Below, piece after piece: positions 23,475 to 34,019 of a stretch of DNA of 43,446 nucleotides. The DNA is taken from NCBI GenBank assembly GCA_900317855.1, contig ONIG01000017.1:1-43446 (forward strand). Reading direction: 5' to 3'. Numbering within the stretch: position 1 is the first letter of the stretch; each line of letters starts with the position of its first letter. The notes below the pieces were generated by a model that saw only the letters and a program-made list of their open reading frames with translations, was not told where the DNA came from and did not search any database. The position numbers were made by a program, and so were the translations under genes. The DNA is from an uncultured Eubacteriales bacterium (GTDB taxonomy: Bacteria > Bacillota > Clostridia > Oscillospirales > Oscillospiraceae).

Positions 23475-24214
23475 GCGAGAAGACCCTGCGCATCTGCCAC
23501 CTGTACCCGGACCTTCTGAACCTCTATGGCGACCGGGGCAACATTCTCTGCATGCGCCGCCGCCTGGAGTGGCGCGGCATCGGCGCCGAGGTGACGGAGG
23601 TCACGGTCGGCCAGCAGGCGGATTTTACGCGCTTTGACCTGTTTTTCATCGGCGGTGGTCAGGACTTTGAGCAGGAGGTGCTTCTGTCCGACCTGAAAGC
23701 CGGAAAGGGCGATGAGATCAAGGCTGCCATCGCTGACGGCAAGACGTTTCTGACCATCTGCGGCGGCTACCAGATGCTCGGCAGCTACTACCGCACGTGG
23801 GACGGCAAGCAGTGCGATTTCATCGGTGCGATCGATTATTACACCGTCGGTTCGAAGGAGCGCATGATCGGCAACTTCCTTTTTGAGTGTCTGCCGGAGT
23901 CCGGCGGCAGCACGGTCGTCGGCTTTGAAAACCACAGCGGCAAGACCTACCTCGGCAGCGGCGTGTCGCCGCTCGGCAAGGTGCTCATCGGCGGCGGCAA
24001 CAATGGGGAGGACGGCTTTGAGGGCGTGCGCTATCACAACGTGTTCGGCACGTATAGCCACGGCCCGGTCCTGCCGAAAAACCCCGCGTTTTGTGACCAT
24101 TTGCTCACGACAGCGCTGCAGCAGCGCTATCCGAATCTGGAGCTCCAGCCGCTGGACGATGCGGCCGAGCTCGCCGCGCACAATACCATGCGCGACCGGC
24201 TGCTGAAAAAATAA
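23471..24214 (+). CDS. gatD: Lipid II isoglutaminyl synthase glutaminase subunit GatD
   Basis: 247 aa from the ATG at 23471, which overlaps the murT stop as ATGA, so both subunits are translationally coupled. Class I CobB/CobQ-type glutamine amidotransferase: nucleophile Cys97 in FLTICGGYQMLG, catalytic His197 in FGTYSHGPVLPKNP, and the early FFIGGGQDFEQ oxyanion region. It releases ammonia from glutamine for MurT. The N-terminus (LRICHLYPDLLNLYGDRGN) is typical of the family. Confidence 0.96.
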   Translation: MSEKTLRICHLYPDLLNLYGDRGNILCMRRRLEWRGIGAEVTEVTVGQQADFTRFDLFFIGGGQDFEQEVLLSDLKAGKGDEIKAAIADGKTFLTICGGYQMLGSYYRTWDGKQCDFIGAIDYYTVGSKERMIGNFLFECLPESGGSTVVGFENHSGKTYLGSGVSPLGKVLIGGGNNGEDGFEGVRYHNVFGTYSHGPVLPKNPAFCDHLLTTALQQRYPNLELQPLDDAAELAAHNTMRDRLLKK

Positions 24215-24226
24215 CTGCATGGAAAA

Positions 24227-24252
24227 TGGGCGCATCCGTCTGGATGCGCCCA
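24227..24252. terminator. Bidirectional terminator between gatD and gluQ
   Basis: TGGGCGCATCC at 24227-24237, loop GTCT, GGATGCGCCCA at 24242-24252: a perfect 11-bp stem. On the minus strand TTTT follows directly; on the plus strand TTTT comes 8 nt later. It lies between convergent genes and serves gluQ best. Confidence 0.8.
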
Positions 24253-24266
24253 CCGTGCGTTTTCGG

Positions 24267-25208
24267 TTAAAAATCCTCGGGTATCGGAATGTCAGCGCGT
24301 GGCACCTTGTCCCAGGAAAAGTCCGCCGCCAACTCCGCAGCCGTCACCGGCACGTCCGTCGGCCGCAGTCCGACGAGCTTTGCGAGCTTGCCGGTCAGCT
24401 GCTCGGGCGTGTATTTCTGCCGCAGGGCCTCCATATTCAGGTCGCCCTCGCGCTTGGAGAGCTTGCGCCCATCCGGCGCGACGAGCAGCGGCGCGTGCGC
24501 GTACTCCGGCGCGCGGCCGCCGAGTGTTTCAATCAGCCAGATCTGCCGCGGCGTGGAGTCGAGCAGGTCGCGCGCACGCACGACGCGCGTGATGCCCATC
24601 TCCAGATCGTCCACACTCACGGCAAGCTGGTACGCAAACACGCCGTCCGAGCGCCGGATGAGAAAATCATCGCGCCCGCGCCGCAGCTCCGTTTTCTGCG
24701 GGCCGTAGTGCCCGTCGACGAAGGAAATGTCCGCATCGGCCACTTCCAGCTTTTTTGCCGCGTGCCGGCCCATGCGCAGGCGCGCCTGCACTTCCTGCGC
24801 CGACAGTGTCCGGCACGGGCAGCCAGCCTCGCGCGGCTCGCCGGGGTGCGGCGCGCTGGCGGCCAGCCGCTCGGCGCGGCTGCAGTAGCAGTCGTATACC
24901 ATCCCGCGCGCGGTCAGCGCGTCCAGCGCGGCGGTGTAGCGCACCGTGCGCGTGCCCTGACGGCAGTCCTGCGAGCCAGGGCGCCAGCCCTCGTCCCAGT
25001 CGAGCCCGAGCCAGAGCAGGTCGTCGGCCATGAGGTCCGCGTAGTGCTCCCAGCTCCGCTCCGGGTCGAGGTCCTCAAGGCGGAACACCATCGTCCCGCT
25101 GCGCGCGCGCACGTCCAGCCACGCCAGCAGAAAGGTCAGTATATTGCCCAAATGCAGCCGCCCGCTCGGGCTGGGCGCAAAACGGCCGCGGATCGTGTTG
25201 TCCGGCAT
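24267..25208 (-). CDS. gluQ: Glutamyl-Q tRNA(Asp) synthetase
   Basis: 313 aa, GluRS catalytic-domain paralogue without an anticodon-binding domain. HIGH-type motif in PSPSGRLHLGN at residues 12-22, FRLEDLDPERSW, a zinc-binding set CYCSRAERL / GCPC, and the KMSKS-type GRKLSKREGD near 250. The length agrees with GluQRS (about 300 aa), which glutamylates queuosine at position 34 of tRNA(Asp). The start on the minus strand follows GGAGGGATGACC. Divergent from ybaK with a promoter of its own; convergent with gatD. Confidence 0.95.
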   Translation of the reverse strand: MPDNTIRGRFAPSPSGRLHLGNILTFLLAWLDVRARSGTMVFRLEDLDPERSWEHYADLMADDLLWLGLDWDEGWRPGSQDCRQGTRTVRYTAALDALTARGMVYDCYCSRAERLAASAPHPGEPREAGCPCRTLSAQEVQARLRMGRHAAKKLEVADADISFVDGHYGPQKTELRRGRDDFLIRRSDGVFAYQLAVSVDDLEMGITRVVRARDLLDSTPRQIWLIETLGGRAPEYAHAPLLVAPDGRKLSKREGDLNMEALRQKYTPEQLTGKLAKLVGLRPTDVPVTAAELAADFSWDKVPRADIPIPEDF

Positions 25209-25238
25209 CGGTCATCCCTCCGGTTTCATTCTGAGAGC

Positions 25239-25266
25239 ATTATAGCATAACCCCGCCGGTTCGCAA
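25239..25266 (-). promoter_or_regulatory. Promoter of gluQ
   Basis: On the minus strand TTGCGA (25266-25261), 16-bp spacer, perfect TATAAT (25244-25239), 30 bp before the start codon. Confidence 0.7.
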
Positions 25267-25286
25267 CGCTTTTCAGGTCAAATCCC

Positions 25287-25315
25287 TTGAAACCATGCGG
25301 GAAATCGGATATAAT
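25287..25315 (+). promoter_or_regulatory. Promoter of the ybaK-uvrA transcription unit
   Basis: TTGAAA at 25287-25292, 17-bp spacer, perfect TATAAT at 25310-25315, 30 bp upstream of ybaK. No LexA/DinR-type box was seen here although uvrA follows. Confidence 0.85.
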
Positions 25316-25345
25316 AAAGTGTTATTATCAGCGGAGGAATGTCTC

Positions 25346-25840
25346 ATGGCGAAATCATCCATCGAAAAAACGAATGTCATGCGCCTGCTCGACCAGAAGA
25401 AGGTGCCCTACACGCCGCACACATATCCGCACGGCGACGATGCGGTAGACGGCGTGACCGTCGCACAGATGACGGGCATGGACCCGGCGAAGGTGTTCAA
25501 GACGCTGGTCGCCCGCGGTGGGAGCAAGACGCCGTATGTGTTCGTCATCCCGGTCGCGTGCGAGCTCGACCTTAAGAAGGCGGCGAAGGCCGTAGGGGAG
25601 AAGTCCGTTGTCATGCTGCATGTCTCTGAGCTCACGCCCCTGACGGGCTACGTGCGCGGCGGCTGCTCGCCGGTCGGCATGAAAAAGCAGCTGCGCACGG
25701 TTTTTGCCGCGCAGGCACTCGCGCTGGAGACCATCCTCGTCAGTGCCGGCAAGATCGGTTACCAGGTCGAGGCCGCGCCGCAGGATCTCATCGCGCTCGT
25801 GCGCGCGACTACGGCGGATCTGACCATCGAAGAATCCTAA
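25346..25840 (+). CDS. ybaK: Cys-tRNA(Pro) deacylase, YbaK/EbsC family
   Basis: 164 aa from the ATG at 25346, 7 bp after GGAGGA; an earlier ATG at 25339 is out of frame. YbaK fold: IEKTNVMRLLDQKKVPYTPHTYPH at the N-terminus, the catalytic Lys in AKVFKTLVARG, VIPVACELDLKKAAKAVGEK, and GGCSPVGMKKQLRTVF, the conserved G-x-x-SP-x-G loop. It hydrolyses Cys mis-attached to tRNA(Pro) by ProRS. uvrA follows 18 bp downstream in the same transcription unit. Confidence 0.94.
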   Translation: MAKSSIEKTNVMRLLDQKKVPYTPHTYPHGDDAVDGVTVAQMTGMDPAKVFKTLVARGGSKTPYVFVIPVACELDLKKAAKAVGEKSVVMLHVSELTPLTGYVRGGCSPVGMKKQLRTVFAAQALALETILVSAGKIGYQVEAAPQDLIALVRATTADLTIEES

Positions 25841-25858
25841 GCAACCACGGAGGCACCC

Positions 25859-28687
<2,829 letters not shown>

Positions 28688-28729
28688 CGGCCAAGCCCCT
28701 CTTCTCATAGGCTGAAAGGAGAGGGGGCG

Positions 28730-29077
28730 GTGAACATGGTCATTCAGATCACCTTATGCGTCCTGCTGATCCTGGGCTTTGCCTGGCTGCTGTGGATGCT
28801 CAGCGGTGCGCTGCTCACGCCGGTGCGCTCCGGCGGGGACACGCGCATCACACTCGTCGTGCAGGCGCACGGGGACGCACAGGAGCTGGAAAATCTCCTG
28901 CGCGGCGCCCTGTGGCTGCGCGAGAGCGGCACGGTCGCGGCGGACATCCTGCTCGTGGACTGCGGCCTGACGGAGGAAGCGGCCGCACTGGCTGAGCGCC
29001 TTGCGCGCCGGCGCGGAGATCTGAAGCTGTGCAAAACGGAGGAGTTTTGCCAATGGATGCAAACACCAATCCAATAG
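28730..29077 (+). CDS. Small membrane-anchored protein of unknown function between uvrA and recD2
   Basis: 115 aa with GTG start at 28730 (GGAGAGGG 5-10 bp upstream); an ATG at 28736 is the alternative. Residues about 5-30 form one transmembrane helix (IQITLCVLLILGFAWLLWML), and the rest is a cytosolic alpha/beta segment (TRITLVVQAHGDAQELENLL, then ADILLVDCGLTEEA) that loosely recalls the first half of a GT-A glycosyltransferase. No catalytic motif is visible, so I give no function. Its 3' end overlaps recD2 by 25 bp. A hairpin (GCCCCTCT at 28695-28702 with AGAGGGGGC at 28720-28728) would cover its ribosome binding site. Confidence 0.62.
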   Translation: MNMVIQITLCVLLILGFAWLLWMLSGALLTPVRSGGDTRITLVVQAHGDAQELENLLRGALWLRESGTVAADILLVDCGLTEEAAALAERLARRRGDLKLCKTEEFCQWMQTPIQ

Positions 29078-31275
29078 AATTATGCGGCACCGTCGCGGCG
29101 GTCATCTATCAGAATGAGGAAAACGGCTACACCGTCCTCAAGCTGGACGTGGACGACGGCAGCCAGACGATGGTCGTCGGCTGTATTCCGTATGCTGTGC
29201 CGGGTGAGTCGATGATCGTCACCGGCAACTGGATGACGCACCCGGCGCACGGCCAGCAGTTCAAGGCCGAGTTTGCCGAGCGGACCATGCCGGAGACGGC
29301 GGACACGATCTATGCCTACCTCGCCGGGCGCGCCGTGCGCGGCATCGGCCCGGCGACGGCGTCGCTGCTCGTGTCGCGCTTCGGCGCCGACACATTGAAT
29401 GTGCTGGAGTACGAGCCGGAAAAGCTCACGGCCATCAAGGGTATCACCCTTTCCAAGGCAAAGGCCATGTCGGCCAATTTCCGCCGTCAGGCGGGCATGC
29501 GCCGCCTGATCGAGTTTCTGGCCTCGGCAAACATCCGCCCGGTCATTGCTCTGCGGATGTACCAGTATTACGGCGACGAGGCCCTGCAGCTCGTGCAGGA
29601 CAACCCTTACATACTCGTTTCGGACGTTATCGGCGCCACATTTCAGGAGGCGGATGCGCTGGCGCTCGGCCACGGCTTTGACGACCAGAGCGCGGAGCGT
29701 GTCGCCGCGGCGACGCTGTATGAACTTGCTTATAACGCCATTCGCGGCCACTGCTTCATCTCGTACCGCAACCTGCTGGCGTCAACGTCGCAGCTCAGCG
29801 GCGTGCCGGACGAGCTAGTCGCCCAGAGCGTGGACACGCTTGTAGAGAGCGGCGAACTGGTGCGCGAGCGCGTCGCCGGGTGCGATGGGTGCTATCTCGC
29901 GCGCCTGCATGAGGCGGAGGCCTACACGGCAGAGCGCCTGCTCGCCATGGCGCAGAATGAATACCGCCGCATGCCGGATACGGACAAGATCGCGGCGCAG
30001 ATCGAAGCGCAGCTCGGCCTGACCTTTGCCGAGCAGCAGAAGGAGACGCTTCGCCTTGCATGTCAGCACCAGGTCATTGCGATCACCGGCGGCCCCGGCA
30101 CCGGCAAGACGACGTCTATCCGCGCGATCCTTGCGCTGTTTGACGTGCTCAAGCTCGACACCCAGCTTGCCGCCCCGACCGGCCGCGCCGCCAAGCGCAT
30201 GAGCGAGCTGACCGGCCGGAGCGCGCAGACGATCCACCGCCTGCTCGAGGCCGGCATGAGCGACGATCATCAGGATATCGCCTTCCGGCGCGACGAGGAC
30301 GACCCGCTCGAGTGCGATGCTGTCATCCTCGACGAGTGCTCCATGGTGGACATTTCGCTCATGTGCGCGCTGCTGCGCGCCATGCGGCCGGAGTGCCGGC
30401 TCATCCTTGTGGGCGACGCCGACCAGCTGCCGTCCGTCGGCCCGGGCAATGTGTTTTCGGATATCATCCGCAGCGGCGTCATCCCGACCGTGCGCCTGAC
30501 GGAGATCTTCCGTCAGGCCGCCGGCAGCAGCATCGTCGCCTATGCGCACGCCATCAACCGCGGCGAGCACCCGAACCTTGCGCAAAACAGCGGGGACTTT
30601 TTCTTCCTCCGGCGCACGGATCCGCAGAAAGCGGCCGATACGGTCGTGGAGCTGTGCAAGACGCGCCTGCCGAATAATATGAAGATCCCGCCGTCAGACA
30701 TTCAGGTGCTCACGCCGACGCGCAAGTATGATACCGGCATGGCGGCGCTGAATGTGCGCCTGCAGGCGGCACTCAACCCGCCGGCCGACGGAAAGAAGGA
30801 GCGTCGCTTCGGCGAGATCATCTTCCGCGAGGGCGACCGCGTGATGCAGATCCGCAATGATTACGACATCGTGCTCAAAAACCCGGACGGCACGACGGCC
30901 GGGACCGGCGTCTATAACGGCGATGTCGGCCAGATCACGGCCATCGACCCGCAGACGGAGACGCTTGCCGTCTGCTATGACGGAAAGACGGCGACCTACG
31001 GCTTCGAGATGCTCAACGAGCTCGAGCACGCCTGGGTCATGACGGTGCATAAATCGCAGGGCAGCGAGTACCGCGCCGTCGTGCTCTGCATCGGCAAGGC
31101 CGGTCCCATGCTGCTCACGCGCAGTGTGCTCTATACGGCCATCACACGTGCCAAGTCTCTGCTCATCGTCGTCGGCGACGAGGGCGCGGCTTATCGTATG
31201 ATCGACAATCAGGCACAGGCCCGGCGCTACAGCGGCCTGCGCGCCCGGCTCTGCGGGGAGTGCAGTGCGGTATGA
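29053..31275 (+). CDS. recD2: ATP-dependent RecD2-type DNA helicase
   Basis: 740 aa from the ATG at 29053 (GGAGGAG upstream), overlapping the previous gene by 25 bp. The N-terminal OB-like and helix-hairpin-helix region (GRAVRGIGPATASLLVSRFG, LTAIKGITLSKA) is typical of RecD2 rather than RecBCD-type RecD. Superfamily 1B helicase motifs: Walker A AITGGPGTGKTTS near 342-354, AAPTGRAAKRM, motif II ILDECSMVD, GDADQLPSVGPGNV, and late VMTVHKSQGSEYRAVV and LYTAITRAKSLL. A 5'-3' helicase for DNA repair and replication-fork processing. comF overlaps its stop as ATGA. Confidence 0.96.
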   Translation: MDANTNPIELCGTVAAVIYQNEENGYTVLKLDVDDGSQTMVVGCIPYAVPGESMIVTGNWMTHPAHGQQFKAEFAERTMPETADTIYAYLAGRAVRGIGPATASLLVSRFGADTLNVLEYEPEKLTAIKGITLSKAKAMSANFRRQAGMRRLIEFLASANIRPVIALRMYQYYGDEALQLVQDNPYILVSDVIGATFQEADALALGHGFDDQSAERVAAATLYELAYNAIRGHCFISYRNLLASTSQLSGVPDELVAQSVDTLVESGELVRERVAGCDGCYLARLHEAEAYTAERLLAMAQNEYRRMPDTDKIAAQIEAQLGLTFAEQQKETLRLACQHQVIAITGGPGTGKTTSIRAILALFDVLKLDTQLAAPTGRAAKRMSELTGRSAQTIHRLLEAGMSDDHQDIAFRRDEDDPLECDAVILDECSMVDISLMCALLRAMRPECRLILVGDADQLPSVGPGNVFSDIIRSGVIPTVRLTEIFRQAAGSSIVAYAHAINRGEHPNLAQNSGDFFFLRRTDPQKAADTVVELCKTRLPNNMKIPPSDIQVLTPTRKYDTGMAALNVRLQAALNPPADGKKERRFGEIIFREGDRVMQIRNDYDIVLKNPDGTTAGTGVYNGDVGQITAIDPQTETLAVCYDGKTATYGFEMLNELEHAWVMTVHKSQGSEYRAVVLCIGKAGPMLLTRSVLYTAITRAKSLLIVVGDEGAAYRMIDNQAQARRYSGLRARLCGECSAV

Positions 31276-31925
31276 AGGTGATCCCGTTTCTGCTCGATCT
31301 GCTCTATCCGCCGCGGTGCGCATTCTGCCACGATTTTCTTGAGACCAGCCGTGAGGGCATCTGCGCGCACTGCAAGACAGGTCTGCCCTTTGCACAAAAC
31401 GGTGGGCGGCAGCACTTTCCATTTATCCCTGCGTGTGTTTCGCCGCTCAGTTACGAGGGCAATGTGCGTGAATCGCTGCTGCGCTATAAATTCGGCGGTG
31501 CGACCGGGTACGCCAAGGTCTACGGCCGGCTCGTTGCCGAAACGGTGCGCGCGGAGCTTCCGGGAGCGTTTGACCTTATCACCTGGGTGCCGCTGAGCCG
31601 CAAGCGCCTGCGCCAGCGTGGCTACGATCAGGCACGCCTGCTGGCGAAAGCGACGGCAAAGGCGCTCGGCATGTCACTCACACCGACGCTCTATAAACAG
31701 CGCAACACGCAGCCGCAGTCCGGCACCGGCGACGCGGCCAAGCGCCGCGCGAACATTACCGGGGCCTACCGCATGAAAAAGGATGCGGACGTGACGGGAA
31801 AGCGCATTCTGCTCATCGACGATATCGTCACGACCGGATCCACGCTCTCGGAATGTGCGCGCGTGCTTGGTAAGGCGGGCGCGGAGCAGGTCGTCTGCGC
31901 CACCGTCGCGCGCGCGGCCGACTAA
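31272..31925 (+). CDS. ComF-family phosphoribosyltransferase-like protein
   Basis: 217 aa from the ATG at 31272, overlapping the recD2 stop (ATGA); a GTG at 31260 is possible. N-terminal double zinc ribbon with Cys16, 19, 31 and 34 (CAFC and CAHC), then a type I PRTase domain with SRKRLRQRGYDQARLLA, QRNTQPQSGTG and the PRPP loop ILLIDDIVTTGSTLSECA near 178-195. ComF proteins take part in DNA uptake and in single-strand DNA handling. Other competence genes are absent, so a repair-linked role with recD2 is equally plausible. Confidence 0.92.
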   Translation: MKVIPFLLDLLYPPRCAFCHDFLETSREGICAHCKTGLPFAQNGGRQHFPFIPACVSPLSYEGNVRESLLRYKFGGATGYAKVYGRLVAETVRAELPGAFDLITWVPLSRKRLRQRGYDQARLLAKATAKALGMSLTPTLYKQRNTQPQSGTGDAAKRRANITGAYRMKKDADVTGKRILLIDDIVTTGSTLSECARVLGKAGAEQVVCATVARAAD

Positions 31926-31992
31926 AACAGCCGCGAGACGGCTACGATTGACTATAACATCCGCAATGCGGATGATACAGGAGTTTTGCTTT

Positions 31993-33024
31993 ATGATGAT
32001 TTTTGAACGTGACATTGCCATCGACCTCGGCACGACCAACATCCGCGTGTTTGTGCGCGGCAAGGGCATCATGCTGCGCGAGCCGTCCATCGTGGCGGTC
32101 GATAAGTACACCGGCCGAATGCTCAAGGTCGGTCAGGATGCGCAGAAAATGCTTGGCCGCACCCCGGCGAACATCGTGGCCATCCATCCGATCAGCGCGG
32201 GCGTCATCTCGGACTATGACATGACGGCGCTCATGCTCAAGGAGCTGCTCTCGCGCGTGACGTCGTTCAGCCTCTTCAAGCCGCGTGTGCTCGTCACGGT
32301 GCCGAGCAGCGTGACCGGCGTGGAGGAGCGCAACGTCATCGACGCCGTCATCGAGGCCGGCGCACGCAAGGTGTACCTCGTGGAGTCCGCCGTGGCCACG
32401 GCAGCCGGCGCAGGGGCGGACATCTCCAAGCCGGACGGCCATCTGGTCATCGACATCGGCGGCGGCACGACGGAGGTCGCGGTCGTCTCCCTCGGCGGCG
32501 TGGTCGAGAGCGAATCCATCAAGACTGCCGGCGACGCCTTTGACGAGGCGATCGTGCGCTATGTGCGCCGCAAGCACAACATCCTCATCGGCAAGCGTAC
32601 GGCTGAGGAGCTCAAGATCGGCATCGCGTGCCTCGTGCCGCGTGCGGAGGTGGGCATTCAGGAGGTCAAGGGCCGCTGCTTGACGACCGGTCTGCCGAAA
32701 TCTGTGAAGATCAGCTCCGTCGAGCTCGTGGAGGCCATTGCCGAGCCCGCGCGCGACATTCTCGAGACCATCCACATGGTGCTCGAGCGCACGCCGCCGG
32801 AGCTCGTGGCCGATCTGGCGCAAAACGGCATCATCATGGCCGGCGGCGGCAGTCTGATCTACGGCTTTGACCAACTCGTGGAGAAGGACACCGGCATCCG
32901 CACGACGGTCGTGGACGACGCGCTCTCGTGCGCAGCGTTCGGCAGCGGCAAGATGCTCATGAATCTCAACGACATGCAGGACGGTATGGTCAATCTCGCG
33001 CGCAAGCGCCAGATGAAGGCATAA
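31993..33024 (+). CDS. MreB/Mbl-family actin-like rod-shape protein
   Basis: 343 aa from ATG 31993 (CAGGAG at 31978-31983); a second ATG directly follows. Actin-fold ATPase motifs: phosphate 1 IAIDLGTTNIRVFVRGKG, connect 1 AVATAAGAGADIS, phosphate 2 VIDIGGGTTEVAVVSLGG, adenosine motif IIMAGGGSLIYGFD. It forms membrane-bound filaments that guide cell-wall synthesis. No mreC/mreD follow, so this is a stand-alone mbl/mreBH-type copy. The upstream gap of 67 bp has a weak possible promoter (TTGACT at 31948-31953) and no clear terminator, so read-through from comF is possible. Confidence 0.95.
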   Translation: MMIFERDIAIDLGTTNIRVFVRGKGIMLREPSIVAVDKYTGRMLKVGQDAQKMLGRTPANIVAIHPISAGVISDYDMTALMLKELLSRVTSFSLFKPRVLVTVPSSVTGVEERNVIDAVIEAGARKVYLVESAVATAAGAGADISKPDGHLVIDIGGGTTEVAVVSLGGVVESESIKTAGDAFDEAIVRYVRRKHNILIGKRTAEELKIGIACLVPRAEVGIQEVKGRCLTTGLPKSVKISSVELVEAIAEPARDILETIHMVLERTPPELVADLAQNGIIMAGGGSLIYGFDQLVEKDTGIRTTVVDDALSCAAFGSGKMLMNLNDMQDGMVNLARKRQMKA

Positions 33025-33030
33025 ACACAA

Positions 33031-33055
33031 AGGCCGGACATCCCCGGCCTTTTTC
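33031..33055 (+). terminator. Terminator of the mreB-like gene
   Basis: AGGCCGG at 33031-33037, 6-nt loop, CCGGCCT at 33044-33050, TTTTT. It ends only 5 bp before the start codon of the next gene. Confidence 0.88.
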
Positions 33056-33059
33056 TGCC

Positions 33060-33962
33060 ATGTATTATCACACTTTGAACGAGGAGCTGCGCCGCCGCTT
33101 CGGCTGCAAGGTCTATAAGCTCGCGCTCGACGGCGGCTTTACCTGTCCGAACCGGGACGGGACGATCGGTGCGCGCGGCTGTATTTTCTGCGCCGGGGAC
33201 GGTTCCGGTGCCTTCGCCGCTGACCGCGCGCTGGACATTTCGCAGCAGATCGAGGCGGCCAAGGTGCGCGTGGCCGGTAAAAATGGCGGCGGTAAATACA
33301 TTGCCTATTTTCAGAACTTCACGAATACCTATGGCAGCCTCGCGCGCATGGAGCAACTGTTCACGCAGGCGCTTGCGCCGGAGGACGTTGTGGCGCTGTC
33401 GGTCGCCACGCGGCCGGACTGCCTGCCGGATGCTGTGATCGCGCTGCTGCAGCGGCTGAACACGGACAAGCCCGTCTGGGTCGAGCTCGGCCTGCAGACC
33501 ATCCATCCGCAGAGCGCGGCCTATATCCGCCGCGGCTACGACCTGCCGGTGTTTGACGATGCGGTCCGCCGCCTCCGCGCGGCCGGTCTGGAGGTCATCG
33601 TGCACCAGATCCTCGGCCTGCCGGGGGAGACGGATGCGCAGATGGTGCAGACCGCTCGCTACATCGGTCAGAGCGGGGCGCAGGGCATCAAGCTGCACCT
33701 GCTGCATGTGCTGCGCGGCACGGATCTGGCGGCGGATTATGCTGCCGGGAAGTTCGAGGTGCTCACGCCGGAGCACTATATCGACCTGCTCGAGCAGTGT
33801 CTGCGCGTCCTCCCGCCGGAGGTGGTCATCCACCGCCTGACCGGCGACGGTGCCAAGCGTGACCTCATCGCGCCGCTCTGGAGCGCAGACAAAAAGCGCG
33901 TGCTCAATGCGATCCGCGCCGCTTTCGCGCGCGACGATCTGGTGCAGGGCTCGGAACTGTAA
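33060..33962 (+). CDS. TIGR01212-family radical SAM protein (YtqA-like)
   Basis: 300 aa from ATG 33060. Family features: YHTLNEELRRRFG at the N-terminus, the radical SAM cysteines in FTCPNRDGTIGARGCIFC (near residues 28-43), YFQNFTNTY, LSVATRPDCLP, WVELGLQTIHP, and GLPGETDAQMVQTARY. Such proteins bind a [4Fe-4S] cluster and SAM; the YtqA-type reaction is not established to my knowledge. Odd: no Shine-Dalgarno sequence lies in front of the ATG, which is preceded directly by the terminator of the upstream gene. A start further upstream inside mreB is conceivable but would not resemble the family. Confidence 0.92.
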   Translation: MYYHTLNEELRRRFGCKVYKLALDGGFTCPNRDGTIGARGCIFCAGDGSGAFAADRALDISQQIEAAKVRVAGKNGGGKYIAYFQNFTNTYGSLARMEQLFTQALAPEDVVALSVATRPDCLPDAVIALLQRLNTDKPVWVELGLQTIHPQSAAYIRRGYDLPVFDDAVRRLRAAGLEVIVHQILGLPGETDAQMVQTARYIGQSGAQGIKLHLLHVLRGTDLAADYAAGKFEVLTPEHYIDLLEQCLRVLPPEVVIHRLTGDGAKRDLIAPLWSADKKRVLNAIRAAFARDDLVQGSEL

Positions 33963-33973
33963 ATTGGGCATAA

Positions 33974-34008
33974 AAACGCGCGCAGAGGTATTCTGCGCGC
34001 GTTTTATC
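33974..34008. terminator. Bidirectional terminator between the radical SAM and hydrolase genes
   Basis: AAAACGCGCGCAGA at 33974-33987, 5-nt loop, TCTGCGCGCGTTTT at 33993-34006. Perfect 14-bp symmetry with A/T ends on both sides suits the two convergent genes. Confidence 0.93.
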
Positions 34009-34019
34009 AACAAATGAAA

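Noticed and set aside
24219..25250. 343-codon plus-strand open frame opposite gluQ
   Set aside because: The minus strand encodes an unmistakable GluQRS with HIGH and KLSKR motifs; the plus frame is Arg/Ala-rich noise.
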